Shown here in pieces: positions 9,201 to 16,723 of a stretch of 64,000 nt of DNA (position 1 is the stretch's first letter; each line of letters opens with the position of its first letter). This stretch comes from JBOEGW01 sp050633625 (GTDB lineage Bacteria > Pseudomonadota > Alphaproteobacteria > Rhodobacterales > Rhodobacteraceae). The stretch lies in the NCBI GenBank assembly GCA_050633625.1, contig JBOEGW010000003.1, positions 372,001 through 436,000 on the forward strand, read 5' to 3'. Under the pieces are notes generated by a model. The model had not been told where the DNA came from. It ran no database searches and saw only the letters and a list, made by a program, of their open reading frames with translations. The position numbers were made by a program, and so were the translations under genes.

Positions 9201-9594
9201 TTTGTTGTTCGAAGGGTCAAATCAGGCGGAATTTCTAAAGCCCACAGTTGTCACTCTGGTCTACGGGCTTGGTGTCGGGTTTTTCCTTGTGTTGATTGTG
9301 GTGCCAGCGATGGTGGCGATGCAAGATGACATTGGCCGCCAAATCAACTCGTTCAAACGTATGCTGCGCGCCGGGAATCGCGCGGGGGCTGCTGCTTGGC
9401 CCGTGTGGGGTGCGAGTGTCTTTATGGTTGCGCTGTTTGTCGCCACTGTCGGGCGCAGGTTTGCGATTGGGGCGTATGATGACACAGGCGCGATGGTCGC
9501 GGCGGTCGCGACATTTGTTGTTGGCAGCTTGGGGGGTGCGATTGTGGCATGGATCATTGGTGCCGTGATGCATGCGCGGCGCGCAAAGCCCTAG
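6223..9594 (+). CDS. RND efflux transporter permease (AcrB/HAE1-like)
   Basis: A 1123-residue inner membrane proton-driven pump. TM1 is near residues 23-40, and the large periplasmic loop contains the standard ARVRSGVAKRSPEDLAGI-type segment. The proton-relay region LGIVVDDAIVVGEH, near residue 405, keeps both aspartates of TM4. The second half repeats the plan (SIVGLIGMVGIVINDSIVLV). The protein is about 70 residues longer than most family members because of a C-terminal extension with two more hydrophobic stretches (WGASVFMVALFVATVG and AAVATFVVGSLGGAIVAWI). It forms an operon with the adaptor three bases upstream, and its stop overlaps that of the convergent DsbD-like gene. Confidence 0.92.
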   Translation: MAAMRAPSAAAKGILSYFTRHATVANLLLVVLIAAGVFAYPRMRAQFFPDVVVDDVRVSVAWEGAGAEDVDTGIVQVLEPTLMTVDGVTASSSRSSEGRASIQLEFEPGWDMAQAAADVETAVDGVSNLPDSADDPVVRQGGWRDRVTDVVITGPVGVDQLARFADEMVARLFDAGVTQATIRGVLAPQTMVEVSTASLVQNDITMAEIATAIAAEADTSPAGDLGSGTARVRSGVAKRSPEDLAGIVLRSDDDGHALTIGDVATLSVQGIDRGRAFFVAGNPAVTMTVTRAARGDAIKMQAAVEDAARDVMISLPEGVEIDLIRARSEVITGRLDILLKNGLSGLALVVVLLFLFLNARIAVWVAAGIPVAMTAAIALMFASGLTINMISLFALIITLGIVVDDAIVVGEHADFRARKLGEDAVTAAENAARRMWPPVFSATLTTIIAFFGLTAIGGRFGDLISDIPFTVIVVLLASLAECFLILPNHMSHALAHTDKDHWYDWPSRQVNRGFEFVRDGVFRPLIRIVIKARYPVMALALVALASQAALFIRGDVPFRFFNAPEQGTVTANFSMVNGATRTDTLAMLDDVQTTVISVANRLEAEHGVNPVTYLLAEIGGSSGRGLASAEDKDADLLGSISIELIDADSRPYSSFAFVSELQDAMPKSPLLEELTFRGGRFGPGGDALDIQLTGAQAQTLKNAAEDLKNTLAQYPEISALEDSLAYDKEELVLQLTPQGQALGFTIDGIGRVLRNRLAGIEAATYPDGMRSASIRVEMPEGELSAEFLERSQMRSPTGAYVNLADIVTITSNTGFSTVIRENGLRVVSVTGDLDEDDAARSEEIQAALEEDILPSLAENYGIEYKMAGLSEQQDEFLSGAMTGLVLCLVGIYLTLAWIFSSWARPVVVMAIIPFGLVGAILGHFAWGISLSMFSIVGLIGMVGIVINDSIVLVSTIDEYAEDRGLFPAIVDAACDRLRPVFLTTATTVLGLTPLLFEGSNQAEFLKPTVVTLVYGLGVGFFLVLIVVPAMVAMQDDIGRQINSFKRMLRAGNRAGAAAWPVWGASVFMVALFVATVGRRFAIGAYDDTGAMVAAVATFVVGSLGGAIVAWIIGAVMHARRAKP

Positions 9595-10415
9595 TCGCAG
9601 CCTTGAATATCAACGGCGCGCCCTTGGGAAATAACTGTGAAGCGCAAGGCGGAATAATCAACATCAAATGGCGCGCCACTCGTCGGCACCGCATCTGCAT
9701 AGGCGGCTAGGGTGTCGCCTTGGCGCGTGCTCATCGCTTCGGAGAGCCACACATCACCCTGCGCCAGTTCAAAGGCGATATGTTCTTTTGCACCGAGAGA
9801 AGGCATTTCAAGCCGCGCCGTAATGCGCATCCCGTCCTCGATTGGCGTGGCCTCACAAGAGACTTGGGACACCTGCGCCTCTTCGCGGGTGTCGGGGCGC
9901 AACGCGAGGGCGCGCGTTATCGGCGCGTCTCTTTTGGCGTCAAAAGGGCGTGTCGTGAGAATGGCAGACACCTGCGCCTCAAAAGGCATGCAAATATCGC
10001 GACAAACGCCCATCATGAGTTTGCCCTCAAGCTTGATGTCATCGCCGTATTCGGGCGCAATTTTCATTGGCAAAATCAGCTCGCCCCCGTGGCCAAAGGT
10101 GGTCATGCCGTTGGTTTCAAACACCTCAGGTGCTGGCCAAAAGAAGGCCACATCGCCCCAGTTTTGCGACCCGGACCAATCGAAACTTGGCGGAATACCC
10201 GCATCACCCGGAGCACGCCAATAGGTTTTCCACTCCGGTGCAAGGCGCACATGAATCGCTGCCATATGGGAGCCGTCTTCTGCGCGCCACCCGTTGATGA
10301 CCGAAACTTCGGCAGGTTTGGGCAATGCCGGATGTGGCGCAACCATACCCTCTGCCACCGCGAAAAGCGGGGCACAGGCCATGAGCGCGAAAAGAGGTAT
10401 GTTTTTGAACACCAT
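9591..10415 (-). CDS. secreted DsbD N-terminal-domain-like protein
   Basis: A 274-residue exported protein. The N-terminal signal peptide (VFKNIPLFALMACAPLFAVAEG) is followed by a domain resembling the N-terminal immunoglobulin-like domain of DsbD-type thiol:disulfide interchange proteins: WKTYWRAPGDAGIPPSFDW, a conserved Trp-Pro-rich strand, and MMGVCRDICMPF, a Cys-x3-Cys pair near residue 140. No membrane or thioredoxin domain follows, so it is a free-standing periplasmic domain, perhaps passing electrons to periplasmic partners. The ATG at 10415 starts directly on the signal peptide; 10445 is a longer alternative. A Cys also sits two residues from the C-terminus. Confidence 0.75.
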   Translation of the reverse strand: MVFKNIPLFALMACAPLFAVAEGMVAPHPALPKPAEVSVINGWRAEDGSHMAAIHVRLAPEWKTYWRAPGDAGIPPSFDWSGSQNWGDVAFFWPAPEVFETNGMTTFGHGGELILPMKIAPEYGDDIKLEGKLMMGVCRDICMPFEAQVSAILTTRPFDAKRDAPITRALALRPDTREEAQVSQVSCEATPIEDGMRITARLEMPSLGAKEHIAFELAQGDVWLSEAMSTRQGDTLAAYADAVPTSGAPFDVDYSALRFTVISQGRAVDIQGCD

Positions 10416-10539
10416 AGGCTTCGATATACCCGCAGAAGGGCGCACAGGAAATCACATTCGCGACAGGCCAGCGCACACAAATGGCGTTGCCCGCCCCTGC
10501 CTCTTGTAATCCTCGCCCCGTCATGCCCATCTTGAAACT

Positions 10540-11127
10540 ATGAGTGACGCACCTGAAATAGCGCCAACAGACGCCACGCTTGTTGGCAAGTTGTTGATTG
10601 CGATGCCAGGCATGTCGGACCCCCGGTTTGAACATTCTGTCGTGTTTTTATGCGCGCATTCCAACGAGGGGGCGATGGGACTAATCGTCAATAAACAGGT
10701 GCCCGATTTGGGGCTGGCTGACCTGTTTGAACAACTCGACATAAACAGCGCACCGGGCGTGGAGGCACCGGGGATCTACTTTGGTGGTCCGGTGGAAAAT
10801 GGGCGCGGTTTTGTGCTCCATTCGCATGATTATGAAGGGGGTGGTGGCACCATGGCGGTGGATAGCACATTTGGCATGACCGCGACCAAAGACATTCTGG
10901 AGGCGATCGCGCAAGGCACTGGCCCGCGCGCCGCACTTGCAGCGCTTGGCTATTCTGGCTGGGGACCGGGACAGCTTGAGGACGAGCTACAACAAAACGC
11001 CTGGCTCACCGTTGAGGCGGATGAGGCCATTGTGTATGCCCCCGACAACGGGGCGAAATGGAAACTCGCCTTGGCAAAAATCGGGATTGATCCGCTGATG
11101 TTATCGGCCACTGGCGGCAGCGCCTAA
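10540..11127 (+). CDS. YqgE/AlgH family protein (UPF0301)
   Basis: A 195-residue member of the YqgE/AlgH family. Typical blocks are GKLLIAMPGMSDPRFEHSVVFLCAH, GAMGLIVNK, YFGGPVENGRGFVLHS and LGYSGWGPGQLEDELQQNAWL. Structures exist for the family but its biochemical function is not established; AlgH was named for an effect on alginate production in Pseudomonas. It is transcribed alone and its stop overlaps that of the convergent quinone oxidoreductase gene by four bases. Confidence 0.93.
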   Translation: MSDAPEIAPTDATLVGKLLIAMPGMSDPRFEHSVVFLCAHSNEGAMGLIVNKQVPDLGLADLFEQLDINSAPGVEAPGIYFGGPVENGRGFVLHSHDYEGGGGTMAVDSTFGMTATKDILEAIAQGTGPRAALAALGYSGWGPGQLEDELQQNAWLTVEADEAIVYAPDNGAKWKLALAKIGIDPLMLSATGGSA

Positions 11128-12110
11128 ATTTCCAGAACGATTTTGCCGATATGGCCTGAGGTTTCCATCCGGGCATGGGCCATGGCCGCGTCTTTGAGCG
11201 CAAAGGTGCTGTCCATGACCGGACCAATGCGCCCCGCGTCCAGCAGTGGCCAGACCTTTTCAAGCAACTCAGCGGCGATCATGGCCTTCGCGGCATCTGA
11301 TTGTGGGCGCAGAGTTGAGCCGGTGATCGTGAGGCGGCGCGCCATGATTTGCGCGAAGTTGATTTCGGCTTTGGGGCCAGTGAGAAACGCGATGTGAACC
11401 ATACGACCATCATCGGCCATGGCGCGAATGTTACGGGCGATATAGCTGCCGCCGACCATGTCGAGCACCAAATTTGCACCGCCCTCTGCGCGCAAGACCT
11501 CGACAAAATCCGTCTCGCCATAATTGATCGCCACTTCTGCACCAAGGTCACGACAAACCGCGCATTTTTCCTCGGAGCCTGCGGTGGTGAACACCCGCGC
11601 ACCGAGCGTTTTTGCGAGCTGAATCGCGGTTGTGCCGATGCCTGACGAGCCGCCATGCACCAAAAAGCGCTCTCCGGCCTTCAGCCCACCACGCATGAAC
11701 ACATTAGACCAAACTGTGTAATATGTTTCGGGCAAACAGGCGGCGTGTTTGAGGTCCATCCCCTTGGGAACGCGCAGCGCATGGGCGGCAGGAGTCGCCA
11801 CATATTCGGCATATCCTCCGCCCGGCAAAAGCGCGCAGACTTGGTCGCCGATGCGCCACTCCGTAACACCATCCCCAATGGCAACCACCTCACCAGCCCC
11901 CTCAAGGCCGGGCAAATCGGAGGCCGTGGGCGGCGGTGCATAGGCGCCCGCGCGTTGCAAAGCGTCGGGGCGGTTCACCCCCGCATAGGCCAGCTTGATC
12001 ACAATATCACCATGTCCCGCAACGGGGAACGGGCGTTCACAAAGCGTCAAAACCTCAGGGCCGCCCGGCTCTGAGATTTCCACGGCGCGCATCACGTCGG
12101 GAAGGGTCAT
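11124..12110 (-). CDS. NAD(P)H quinone oxidoreductase, PIG3 type
   Basis: A 328-residue medium-chain dehydrogenase/reductase without the catalytic zinc ligands. The N-terminal GroES-like domain (EISEPGGPEVL, GVNRPDALQRAGAYAPP, LPGLEGAGEVVAIG) is followed by a Rossmann domain with VHGGSSGIGTTAIQLAKTLGARV. This is the quinone oxidoreductase PIG3 subfamily. It should reduce quinones or enones with NADPH in the cytoplasm. Its ATG overlaps the stop of the COQ9 gene upstream (12107-12110), which hints at a shared connection to quinones, though this is inference. Confidence 0.9.
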   Translation of the reverse strand: MTLPDVMRAVEISEPGGPEVLTLCERPFPVAGHGDIVIKLAYAGVNRPDALQRAGAYAPPPTASDLPGLEGAGEVVAIGDGVTEWRIGDQVCALLPGGGYAEYVATPAAHALRVPKGMDLKHAACLPETYYTVWSNVFMRGGLKAGERFLVHGGSSGIGTTAIQLAKTLGARVFTTAGSEEKCAVCRDLGAEVAINYGETDFVEVLRAEGGANLVLDMVGGSYIARNIRAMADDGRMVHIAFLTGPKAEINFAQIMARRLTITGSTLRPQSDAAKAMIAAELLEKVWPLLDAGRIGPVMDSTFALKDAAMAHARMETSGHIGKIVLEI

Positions 12111-12787
12111 TTTGTCTCCTTGGGGGACCAGCGACCGGGGTATCCGGGGCGCGGTGTTCCGGGGGCTTGGATGTGATCCAAAATGCGACCGGGGCCTTGC
12201 ATGAAGGCTTGGAACAGCTTGTTTTCGCGGGCCTTGGCTTTGACTTTTTCAAACTGCATCACGTTCTCGATGCGCCGATCAAGAAAGGCGCGTGTGGCGG
12301 CGTGATCAAGGCTTTCATCGCCAAGCCAATACAGCACAGTCGAGGAATACACAGCTGACAAAGTCGCGCGTTTTGTATACCAATTGATGTCGGTTGAGCT
12401 GTCGCCTAGGGTTTCCCAAATCAATCCAGCGGTCTCCCACAAGGCGCGCGATCCATCAGCGGCATATTGTGGCAACGCAAACAAGGCCATGCCCCGCCGC
12501 ACCAGTTCTTTATCCGCGACTTCAAGGCGAAATTCCACAGCACGCGCGATCCGCTCGCGAAATTTGAGCGCGCCTAGATCTTCTGCGGCAAGGCGCTCAA
12601 CCATCTGCGCATCACCCAGTTTGTGATAGGCAAAAGCCATGTCCACGGCCCCGCGCGGGAAGATCGCCTTCCCTTGTTCTGGGGTCATGCCAGCGTCGGC
12701 AAGTGCAGCCGCCAGCGCGGCATCGCTCCAGCCATCAAAAGGCACATGGTTCAGGGCGGCGTTCAATAGTGTGGCTTGATCGGTCAT
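12107..12787 (-). CDS. COQ9 family protein (ubiquinone biosynthesis accessory)
   Basis: A 226-residue COQ9-like protein. In mitochondria COQ9 is a lipid-binding protein with a TetR-like fold that helps the hydroxylase COQ7, and alphaproteobacterial homologues are widespread. Seen here are the all-helical pattern, FDGWSDAALAAALADAGM near residues 18-35, the WETAGLIWETLGDSSTDINWYTKRATL block and YSSTVLYWLGDESLDHAATRAFLDRRIENVM in the C-terminal half, which is the most conserved part of the family. It is the first gene of a two-gene unit with the quinone oxidoreductase. No DNA-binding motif is evident despite the fold relationship. Confidence 0.9.
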   Translation of the reverse strand: MTDQATLLNAALNHVPFDGWSDAALAAALADAGMTPEQGKAIFPRGAVDMAFAYHKLGDAQMVERLAAEDLGALKFRERIARAVEFRLEVADKELVRRGMALFALPQYAADGSRALWETAGLIWETLGDSSTDINWYTKRATLSAVYSSTVLYWLGDESLDHAATRAFLDRRIENVMQFEKVKAKARENKLFQAFMQGPGRILDHIQAPGTPRPGYPGRWSPKETK

Positions 12788-12896
12788 GGGATAAGTTTCG
12801 CATGAGCGCGCGCAGCGTACAAGGAAAACTGGACAAATCCCCGTGAGGCTGCTAAATGCCGCCTTCCTGCAAATTCTTGCAACTCAAACTTAGAAA

Positions 12897-12911
12897 GGTG
12901 GTGAAAACCAC
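12897..12911 (+). promoter_or_regulatory. GNRA-loop hairpin over the rpsU ribosome binding site
   Basis: GTGGT (12898-12902) and ACCAC (12907-12911) can pair around a GAAA tetraloop, ending at the base before the ATG at 12912. The likely Shine-Dalgarno AAGG (12895-12898) abuts or enters the stem. Such a hairpin could lower or control initiation on the S21 mRNA. The pairing is seen; the regulation is inferred. Confidence 0.4.
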
Positions 12912-13118
12912 ATGCAGGTATCGGTTCGTGATAATAACGTCGATCAGGCGCTTCGTGCTCTGAAGAAAAAACTTCAGCGTGAAGGTGTGTTCCGCGAAAT
13001 GAAGCTTAAGCAACATTTCGAGAAGCCCTCCGAGAAGAAGGCCCGCGAAAAAGCGGAAGCTATCCGTCGTCAACGCAAGTTGGCTCGCAAAAAAGCACAG
13101 CGTGAAGGCCTTATGTAA
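12912..13118 (+). CDS. rpsU: 30S ribosomal protein S21
   Basis: A 68-residue, strongly basic protein beginning MQVSVRDNNVDQALRALKKK and ending in a Lys/Arg-rich helix, typical of S21. S21 binds the platform of the 30S subunit near the anti-Shine-Dalgarno helix and assists initiation. The gene is monocistronic with its own terminator 43 bases downstream. Its ribosome binding site lies in a small GNRA-loop hairpin (12897-12911), noted separately. Confidence 0.97.
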   Translation: MQVSVRDNNVDQALRALKKKLQREGVFREMKLKQHFEKPSEKKAREKAEAIRRQRKLARKKAQREGLM

Positions 13119-13160
13119 GGTGTTTTAGCTGTTTGGGAGACCTTGGTCGCCCGTTGATGA

Positions 13161-13186
13161 CCCCCGTGCCTTGGCTCGGGGGTTTG
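13161..13186 (+). terminator. rho-independent terminator after rpsU
   Basis: CCCCCG (13161-13166) pairs with CGGGGG (13177-13182); inside, GCC pairs with GGC around a two-base loop. TTTGT follows. It lies between rpsU and the convergent hydrolase gene and probably ends rpsU transcription. Confidence 0.75.
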
Positions 13187-13198
13187 TCATTTCTGGGG

Positions 13199-14119
13199 TT
13201 AGTAATTTTGATCAAAGGCGTTGATTGCGCCGATCACGTCATTGGGGGCGGTGTGGGGCAACCCATGGCCAACACCTGCGATCATATGGTGGCGCGCATG
13301 GCGGTTCCATTGGGTCAATTTGCCCATCGCGGTCTTGGGAATCACCTCGTCGTTCTCGCCCCATATCGCCAGTACTTTGATCGGCAGATTGGCGATTTCG
13401 CGGTGCTCTTGTTCTTGTACGCCTCCCAAGGTCGCGCGAAAACTCGACAAAACCGCGCGCAGGAAGCCGCGTTTGCGGGTCTCGCTGCGCATACGCGCTG
13501 CATAATCGGAGATGACGCTCGCCGGTTTGCGCTCACCGCGCGCCGAGAGCGCCAGACCAAACCCGCCAATCAGCCCCCAAAACCATGTGCCAATCGGGCC
13601 TGCCTTTGCACAGAACGCCAAGGTGCGCGGAGGGGTTATGTCGATGCCCGCTGGCGCAAGCAAAATCAACGCCTCCACAAATTCAGGATGGCGTGCAGCG
13701 AACTGTGTCGCGATCATGCCGCCCATGGAATAGCCCATCAATGTGACCGGGGCTTCGACCTCCTGGTCGGACAAAAGCGCGCTCAGTTGGCTCAAATGAA
13801 ACGCCATATCCTGCGTGCCGCGCGGACGATCAGACCAGCCGCGCCCATAGAGATCGTAGGTGAGAATTTGAAATCCCATCATCGCCAAGCCGCGCGTCAG
13901 CCCGTCAAACACCCATGATGGCGTTGTCAGCCCATGGATCAGCACGATCACGCGATCAGAACGCGGACCATGCCATTCACAAAAGGTCGCACCGTGCCGC
14001 AAATCCGCAACCTCGCCGGATTCAAATCCACGCGCCTCTTTGTCGATAGGTTTGCGCAGCGCCTCAAGGGCGACAGGCAACACCGCGAGCAAGGCCAGAA
14101 ATATCACGACATAAACCAC
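13199..14119 (-). CDS. alpha/beta hydrolase
   Basis: A 306-residue alpha/beta-hydrolase fold protein. An N-terminal hydrophobic segment (VYVVIFLALLAVLPVALEAL) probably anchors it in the membrane. The fold signatures are the oxyanion strand IHGLTTPSW, DLYGRGWSDRP, the nucleophile elbow GYSMGG, the acid-containing strand LAIWGENDEVIP and the histidine in GVGHGLPH. Esterase, lipase or carbon-carbon hydrolase activity is possible; the substrate cannot be read. It is convergent with rpsU and 36 bases downstream of a HAD hydrolase gene on the same strand. Confidence 0.85.
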   Translation of the reverse strand: MVYVVIFLALLAVLPVALEALRKPIDKEARGFESGEVADLRHGATFCEWHGPRSDRVIVLIHGLTTPSWVFDGLTRGLAMMGFQILTYDLYGRGWSDRPRGTQDMAFHLSQLSALLSDQEVEAPVTLMGYSMGGMIATQFAARHPEFVEALILLAPAGIDITPPRTLAFCAKAGPIGTWFWGLIGGFGLALSARGERKPASVISDYAARMRSETRKRGFLRAVLSSFRATLGGVQEQEHREIANLPIKVLAIWGENDEVIPKTAMGKLTQWNRHARHHMIAGVGHGLPHTAPNDVIGAINAFDQNY

Positions 14120-14155
14120 AAAACACTCCTTATTCGAATGTGCGCAGATTAGCGA

Positions 14156-14812
14156 TCAGCTAGGGGCGTGCAAGTCGCGATCAAAGGCTTGCGCTTTGCT
14201 CAATAGCCCCGTTGCCACGAGTTTGGCGGCAAATCCCTTTGGTCCATCAAACAGGTGGGTTTGCCAGCCACGCGCCTTTGCAGCGTCGATGTTTTCGCGC
14301 CTGTCATCGGTGAAAAGCAGGTCTTTTGGCGCGATGTTGCAGTCTGCCTCCACCTTTTCGTAGATGCGCGCATCGGGTTTGGTGACGCCCATATGCCCAG
14401 AGATGTAGCGGCGATCAAAGGCTTTGAGAAAGGCGTGCTGTTGCTCAGACAGAGCGAAACTGCCAATGCCGAAATTAGACAAGGCGAAGACCAGAACACC
14501 CTTGTTTTTAAGCGCATAGAGCAGGTGAACAGAATGTTCGATCACGGGTGATGCGAGGTCCAGCCAATTGTCATGCCACATGCGAATTTCATTGCGAAAC
14601 TGCGGGTATCTGTCTGCTGTGTCGTAAATCACCTGCTGAAAATCGCCCCCCCGGTCCACCATTTCGTTCATGTGATGCAGATCCACGGCGGCAAACATTT
14701 CTTTGCGTTTTTCCGCACCTATGATGGCATCAAATCGCGCTTCGGGCTGCCACGTAATGAGCACGTTTCCAATGTCGAAAATGACAGCTTTGGGGGGCGT
14801 GGGATGGGTCAT
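14156..14812 (-). CDS. HAD family hydrolase, YihX-like
   Basis: A 218-residue haloacid-dehalogenase superfamily protein of subfamily IA. Motif I reads VIFDIGNVLI, so the second aspartate of DxD is replaced by Gly; the same DxGN form occurs in YihX-type sugar phosphatases, so it need not be inactive. Motif II is FALSNFG, the motif III lysine is in GVTKPDARIYE, and motif IV is LFTDDRRENIDAA. A phosphatase acting on a small phosphorylated metabolite is likely. It lies on the same strand as the response regulator and the alpha/beta hydrolase, with 30-40 base gaps. Confidence 0.88.
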   Translation of the reverse strand: MTHPTPPKAVIFDIGNVLITWQPEARFDAIIGAEKRKEMFAAVDLHHMNEMVDRGGDFQQVIYDTADRYPQFRNEIRMWHDNWLDLASPVIEHSVHLLYALKNKGVLVFALSNFGIGSFALSEQQHAFLKAFDRRYISGHMGVTKPDARIYEKVEADCNIAPKDLLFTDDRRENIDAAKARGWQTHLFDGPKGFAAKLVATGLLSKAQAFDRDLHAPS

Positions 14813-14851
14813 GACCCTTACATACCGCGCAGCAATCCCCGCGCAAAGACC

Positions 14852-15220
14852 CTAAGCACCTTCGCGGCGTCCGTGAAATTCGACCAAGGCTGCAAGGTCT
14901 TCCGGGGGCGTGCGCGTGGGCAGAAACGCACAGGCGTTTGGGCTCATGGCGAAGATGGACCCATCAGAAAAAAACGTGGAGGCGGTCACGAAAATAACGC
15001 GCGCTGCGGGGTAGCGATAGGCCGCATAATCCGCGACAGCCATCGCGCTGGAGCCGGGCAAATCGAGGTCCGCGACAATCACGTCTGGCTCAAAATCATG
15101 AAGAATCGCAAGCGCCCTGTCTTCGCTTTCCGCGAGAGTCACCTTACCGCCCTGTTTACACAGGTGATTTTCCCAAAGCGCCCCAAGCGCTGGGTTTTCT
15201 TCAACGATCAGGACGTTCAT
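14852..15220 (-). CDS. single-domain response regulator lacking the conserved lysine
   Basis: A 122-residue receiver-domain protein with no output domain. The acidic pocket is present as E7/E8 (LIVEEN) and the phospho-acceptor aspartate is D51 in DLDLPG. The switch Thr is T79 (VTAS). The lysine that normally precedes a proline after the fifth strand is replaced: the sequence is FLPTRTPPEDL, with T102 at the Lys position. Receivers without this lysine often signal in a non-standard way. The ATG at 15220 was chosen because the protein then begins directly with MNVLIVEEN. No histidine kinase gene is adjacent. Confidence 0.8.
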   Translation of the reverse strand: MNVLIVEENPALGALWENHLCKQGGKVTLAESEDRALAILHDFEPDVIVADLDLPGSSAMAVADYAAYRYPAARVIFVTASTFFSDGSIFAMSPNACAFLPTRTPPEDLAALVEFHGRREGA

Positions 15221-15291
15221 CACACACACTCCATCCGCGCTCAAACCTACACGAACTCCCCAATTGAAAGTACCAAACCCTGACTAAAAGG

Positions 15292-15306
15292 TTAACACCG
15301 CGCTAA
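15292..15306. promoter_or_regulatory. imperfect CtrA-type site
   Basis: TTAA (15292-15295), seven bases, CTAA (15303-15306): seven of eight positions of the TTAA-N7-TTAA sequence recognised by the cell-cycle regulator CtrA in alphaproteobacteria. It lies between the divergent response regulator (start 15220) and DUF1636 (start 15399) genes. It could be chance. Confidence 0.3.
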
Positions 15307-15398
15307 CTTGACCAAACGTCACGCAATTTGTCGGATTGATTGCTTTTAGGCTGGTTTTCGGGTTCAACGGCGGACGAATTGCACCAAAGGAGCGGGCT

Positions 15399-15773
15399 AT
15401 GACGACTTGGATCACCATCTGCGACACCTGCAAACGTGACGGCTGGGAAGAGACCGGAATGGAGCAAACCGATGGCGAGGTCTTGGCCGGTTTGATTGAC
15501 GCGGCAGCAGAGGGCAGCGCGCTGCGCACCCGGCGCGTGAGTTGTTTGATGGGCTGTTCGCGGTCTTGCAACGTAGCCATCCAGAGCGCAGGGAAATTGG
15601 CCTATACGCTTGGCGAGTTTGAGCCAACGCAAGACGCGGCGGCGGGCATCGTCGACTATGCACTGGCCCATGCTCAAAGCGAGAGCGGACAAGTGCCCTA
15701 CCGCACGTGGCCCCAAGCTGTGAAGGGGCATTTCGTCACCCGTCACCCCCCGCTTCCTGAGGATGACACATGA
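15399..15773 (+). CDS. DUF1636 metal-binding protein
   Basis: A 124-residue protein of the DUF1636 family, often found next to cobalamin genes. Five cysteines stand out: C8 and C11 (ICDTCKRDGW) and C49, C53, C57 (SCLMGCSRSC), a C-x2-C plus C-x3-C-x3-C arrangement resembling thioredoxin-like ferredoxins, so an iron-sulfur cluster or other metal site is likely. The C-terminal VPYRTWPQAVKGHFVTRHPP is also typical. The ATG at 15399 has AAAGGAG upstream. Its stop overlaps the start of the threonine-phosphate decarboxylase gene (ATGA), placing it at the head of a three-gene cobalamin operon. The biochemical role is not established. Confidence 0.85.
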   Translation: MTTWITICDTCKRDGWEETGMEQTDGEVLAGLIDAAAEGSALRTRRVSCLMGCSRSCNVAIQSAGKLAYTLGEFEPTQDAAAGIVDYALAHAQSESGQVPYRTWPQAVKGHFVTRHPPLPEDDT

Positions 15774-16723
15774 GCGAAACGCGCGATCATGGCGGGGGGT
15801 TAGACGCGGCGGTTGCCAAATATGGCGGTACACGTGCCGGGTGGATTGACCTCTCAACAGGTATCAACCCGCACCCCTACCCCCTGCCCGATCTGCCAGC
15901 CGATACTTGGGCGTCCCTGCCCGACGAGGCCGCAAACCTCGCACTTGAAGCGGCCGCGCGCGCGTTTTGGAACGTGCCGGAGGGAGCGGCGGTTTTGGCA
16001 GCGCCGGGGGCGTCTTGTTTGATCGCCAATATCCCCCGCCTCGCGCCACGCGCCACTGTGCGCATTGTGGAGCGGACCTATAATGAACATGAAGCTGCCT
16101 TTCGTGCGGAGGGCTGGGATGTGACGCGCGAAGCAAAATCTGCCGATGCTCGCGTTGTGGTGCACCCGAACAACCCCACAGGCACCTTGTGGCGTGGGAT
16201 TGAGGAAGGTGCCGCCCCGGCTCTGCGTGTGATTGACGAAAGCTTTTGTGACATTGCGCTCGCGGACTCAAATGTGCGCAGCCGTGCATGTGATCCGGGC
16301 ACCCTCATTCTGAAATCCATGGGAAAATTCTGGGGCCTCGCCGGAATGCGACTTGGCTTTGCGGTGGGTGATCCGGCCTTGATTTCGCGGTTGCGCAACT
16401 GGCTTGGGCCTTGGCCCGTGTCTGGCCCGGCCCTGCGCATTGGGCGCGCCGCACTCGAAGACCTAGCATGGGCCAAGGCGACGCGGCAACGACTGGAAAG
16501 GGACGCGGCGCGCCTTGACGCATTGCTGGAAAACAAAGGCGCTAAGGTGATCGGCGGCACAGCGTTGTTTCGTTTGTATCAGGTCGAGGATGCGGCGGGC
16601 ATGCAAGACCACCTTGCCCGTGGGCACATCTGGAGCCGTGTGTTTCCTTATGATCCAACTTGGTTGCGGCTTGGGCTTCCGCCGGAGCACGGCTGGGACC
16701 AGCTCGAAAAGGCGCTGTTATGA
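15770..16723 (+). CDS. cobD: threonine-phosphate decarboxylase (cobalamin synthesis)
   Basis: A 317-residue PLP-dependent class I/II aminotransferase-fold enzyme. It makes (R)-1-amino-2-propanol phosphate, the linker joining the corrin ring to the nucleotide loop. Seen are the WIDLSTGINPHPYPLP opening typical of this enzyme, VVHPNNPTGTLW, and the PLP lysine in LKSMGKFWGLAGMRLG. In the Pseudomonas denitrificans naming this is cobC. It overlaps DUF1636 upstream and cbiB downstream, each by four bases, so the three are translationally coupled. Confidence 0.9.
   Translation: MSETRDHGGGLDAAVAKYGGTRAGWIDLSTGINPHPYPLPDLPADTWASLPDEAANLALEAAARAFWNVPEGAAVLAAPGASCLIANIPRLAPRATVRIVERTYNEHEAAFRAEGWDVTREAKSADARVVVHPNNPTGTLWRGIEEGAAPALRVIDESFCDIALADSNVRSRACDPGTLILKSMGKFWGLAGMRLGFAVGDPALISRLRNWLGPWPVSGPALRIGRAALEDLAWAKATRQRLERDAARLDALLENKGAKVIGGTALFRLYQVEDAAGMQDHLARGHIWSRVFPYDPTWLRLGLPPEHGWDQLEKALL

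Noticed and set aside
14156..14812. Possible loss of activity in the HAD protein because motif I is DxG instead of DxD
   Set aside because: The DxGN form occurs in active YihX-like phosphatases and the other motifs are intact.
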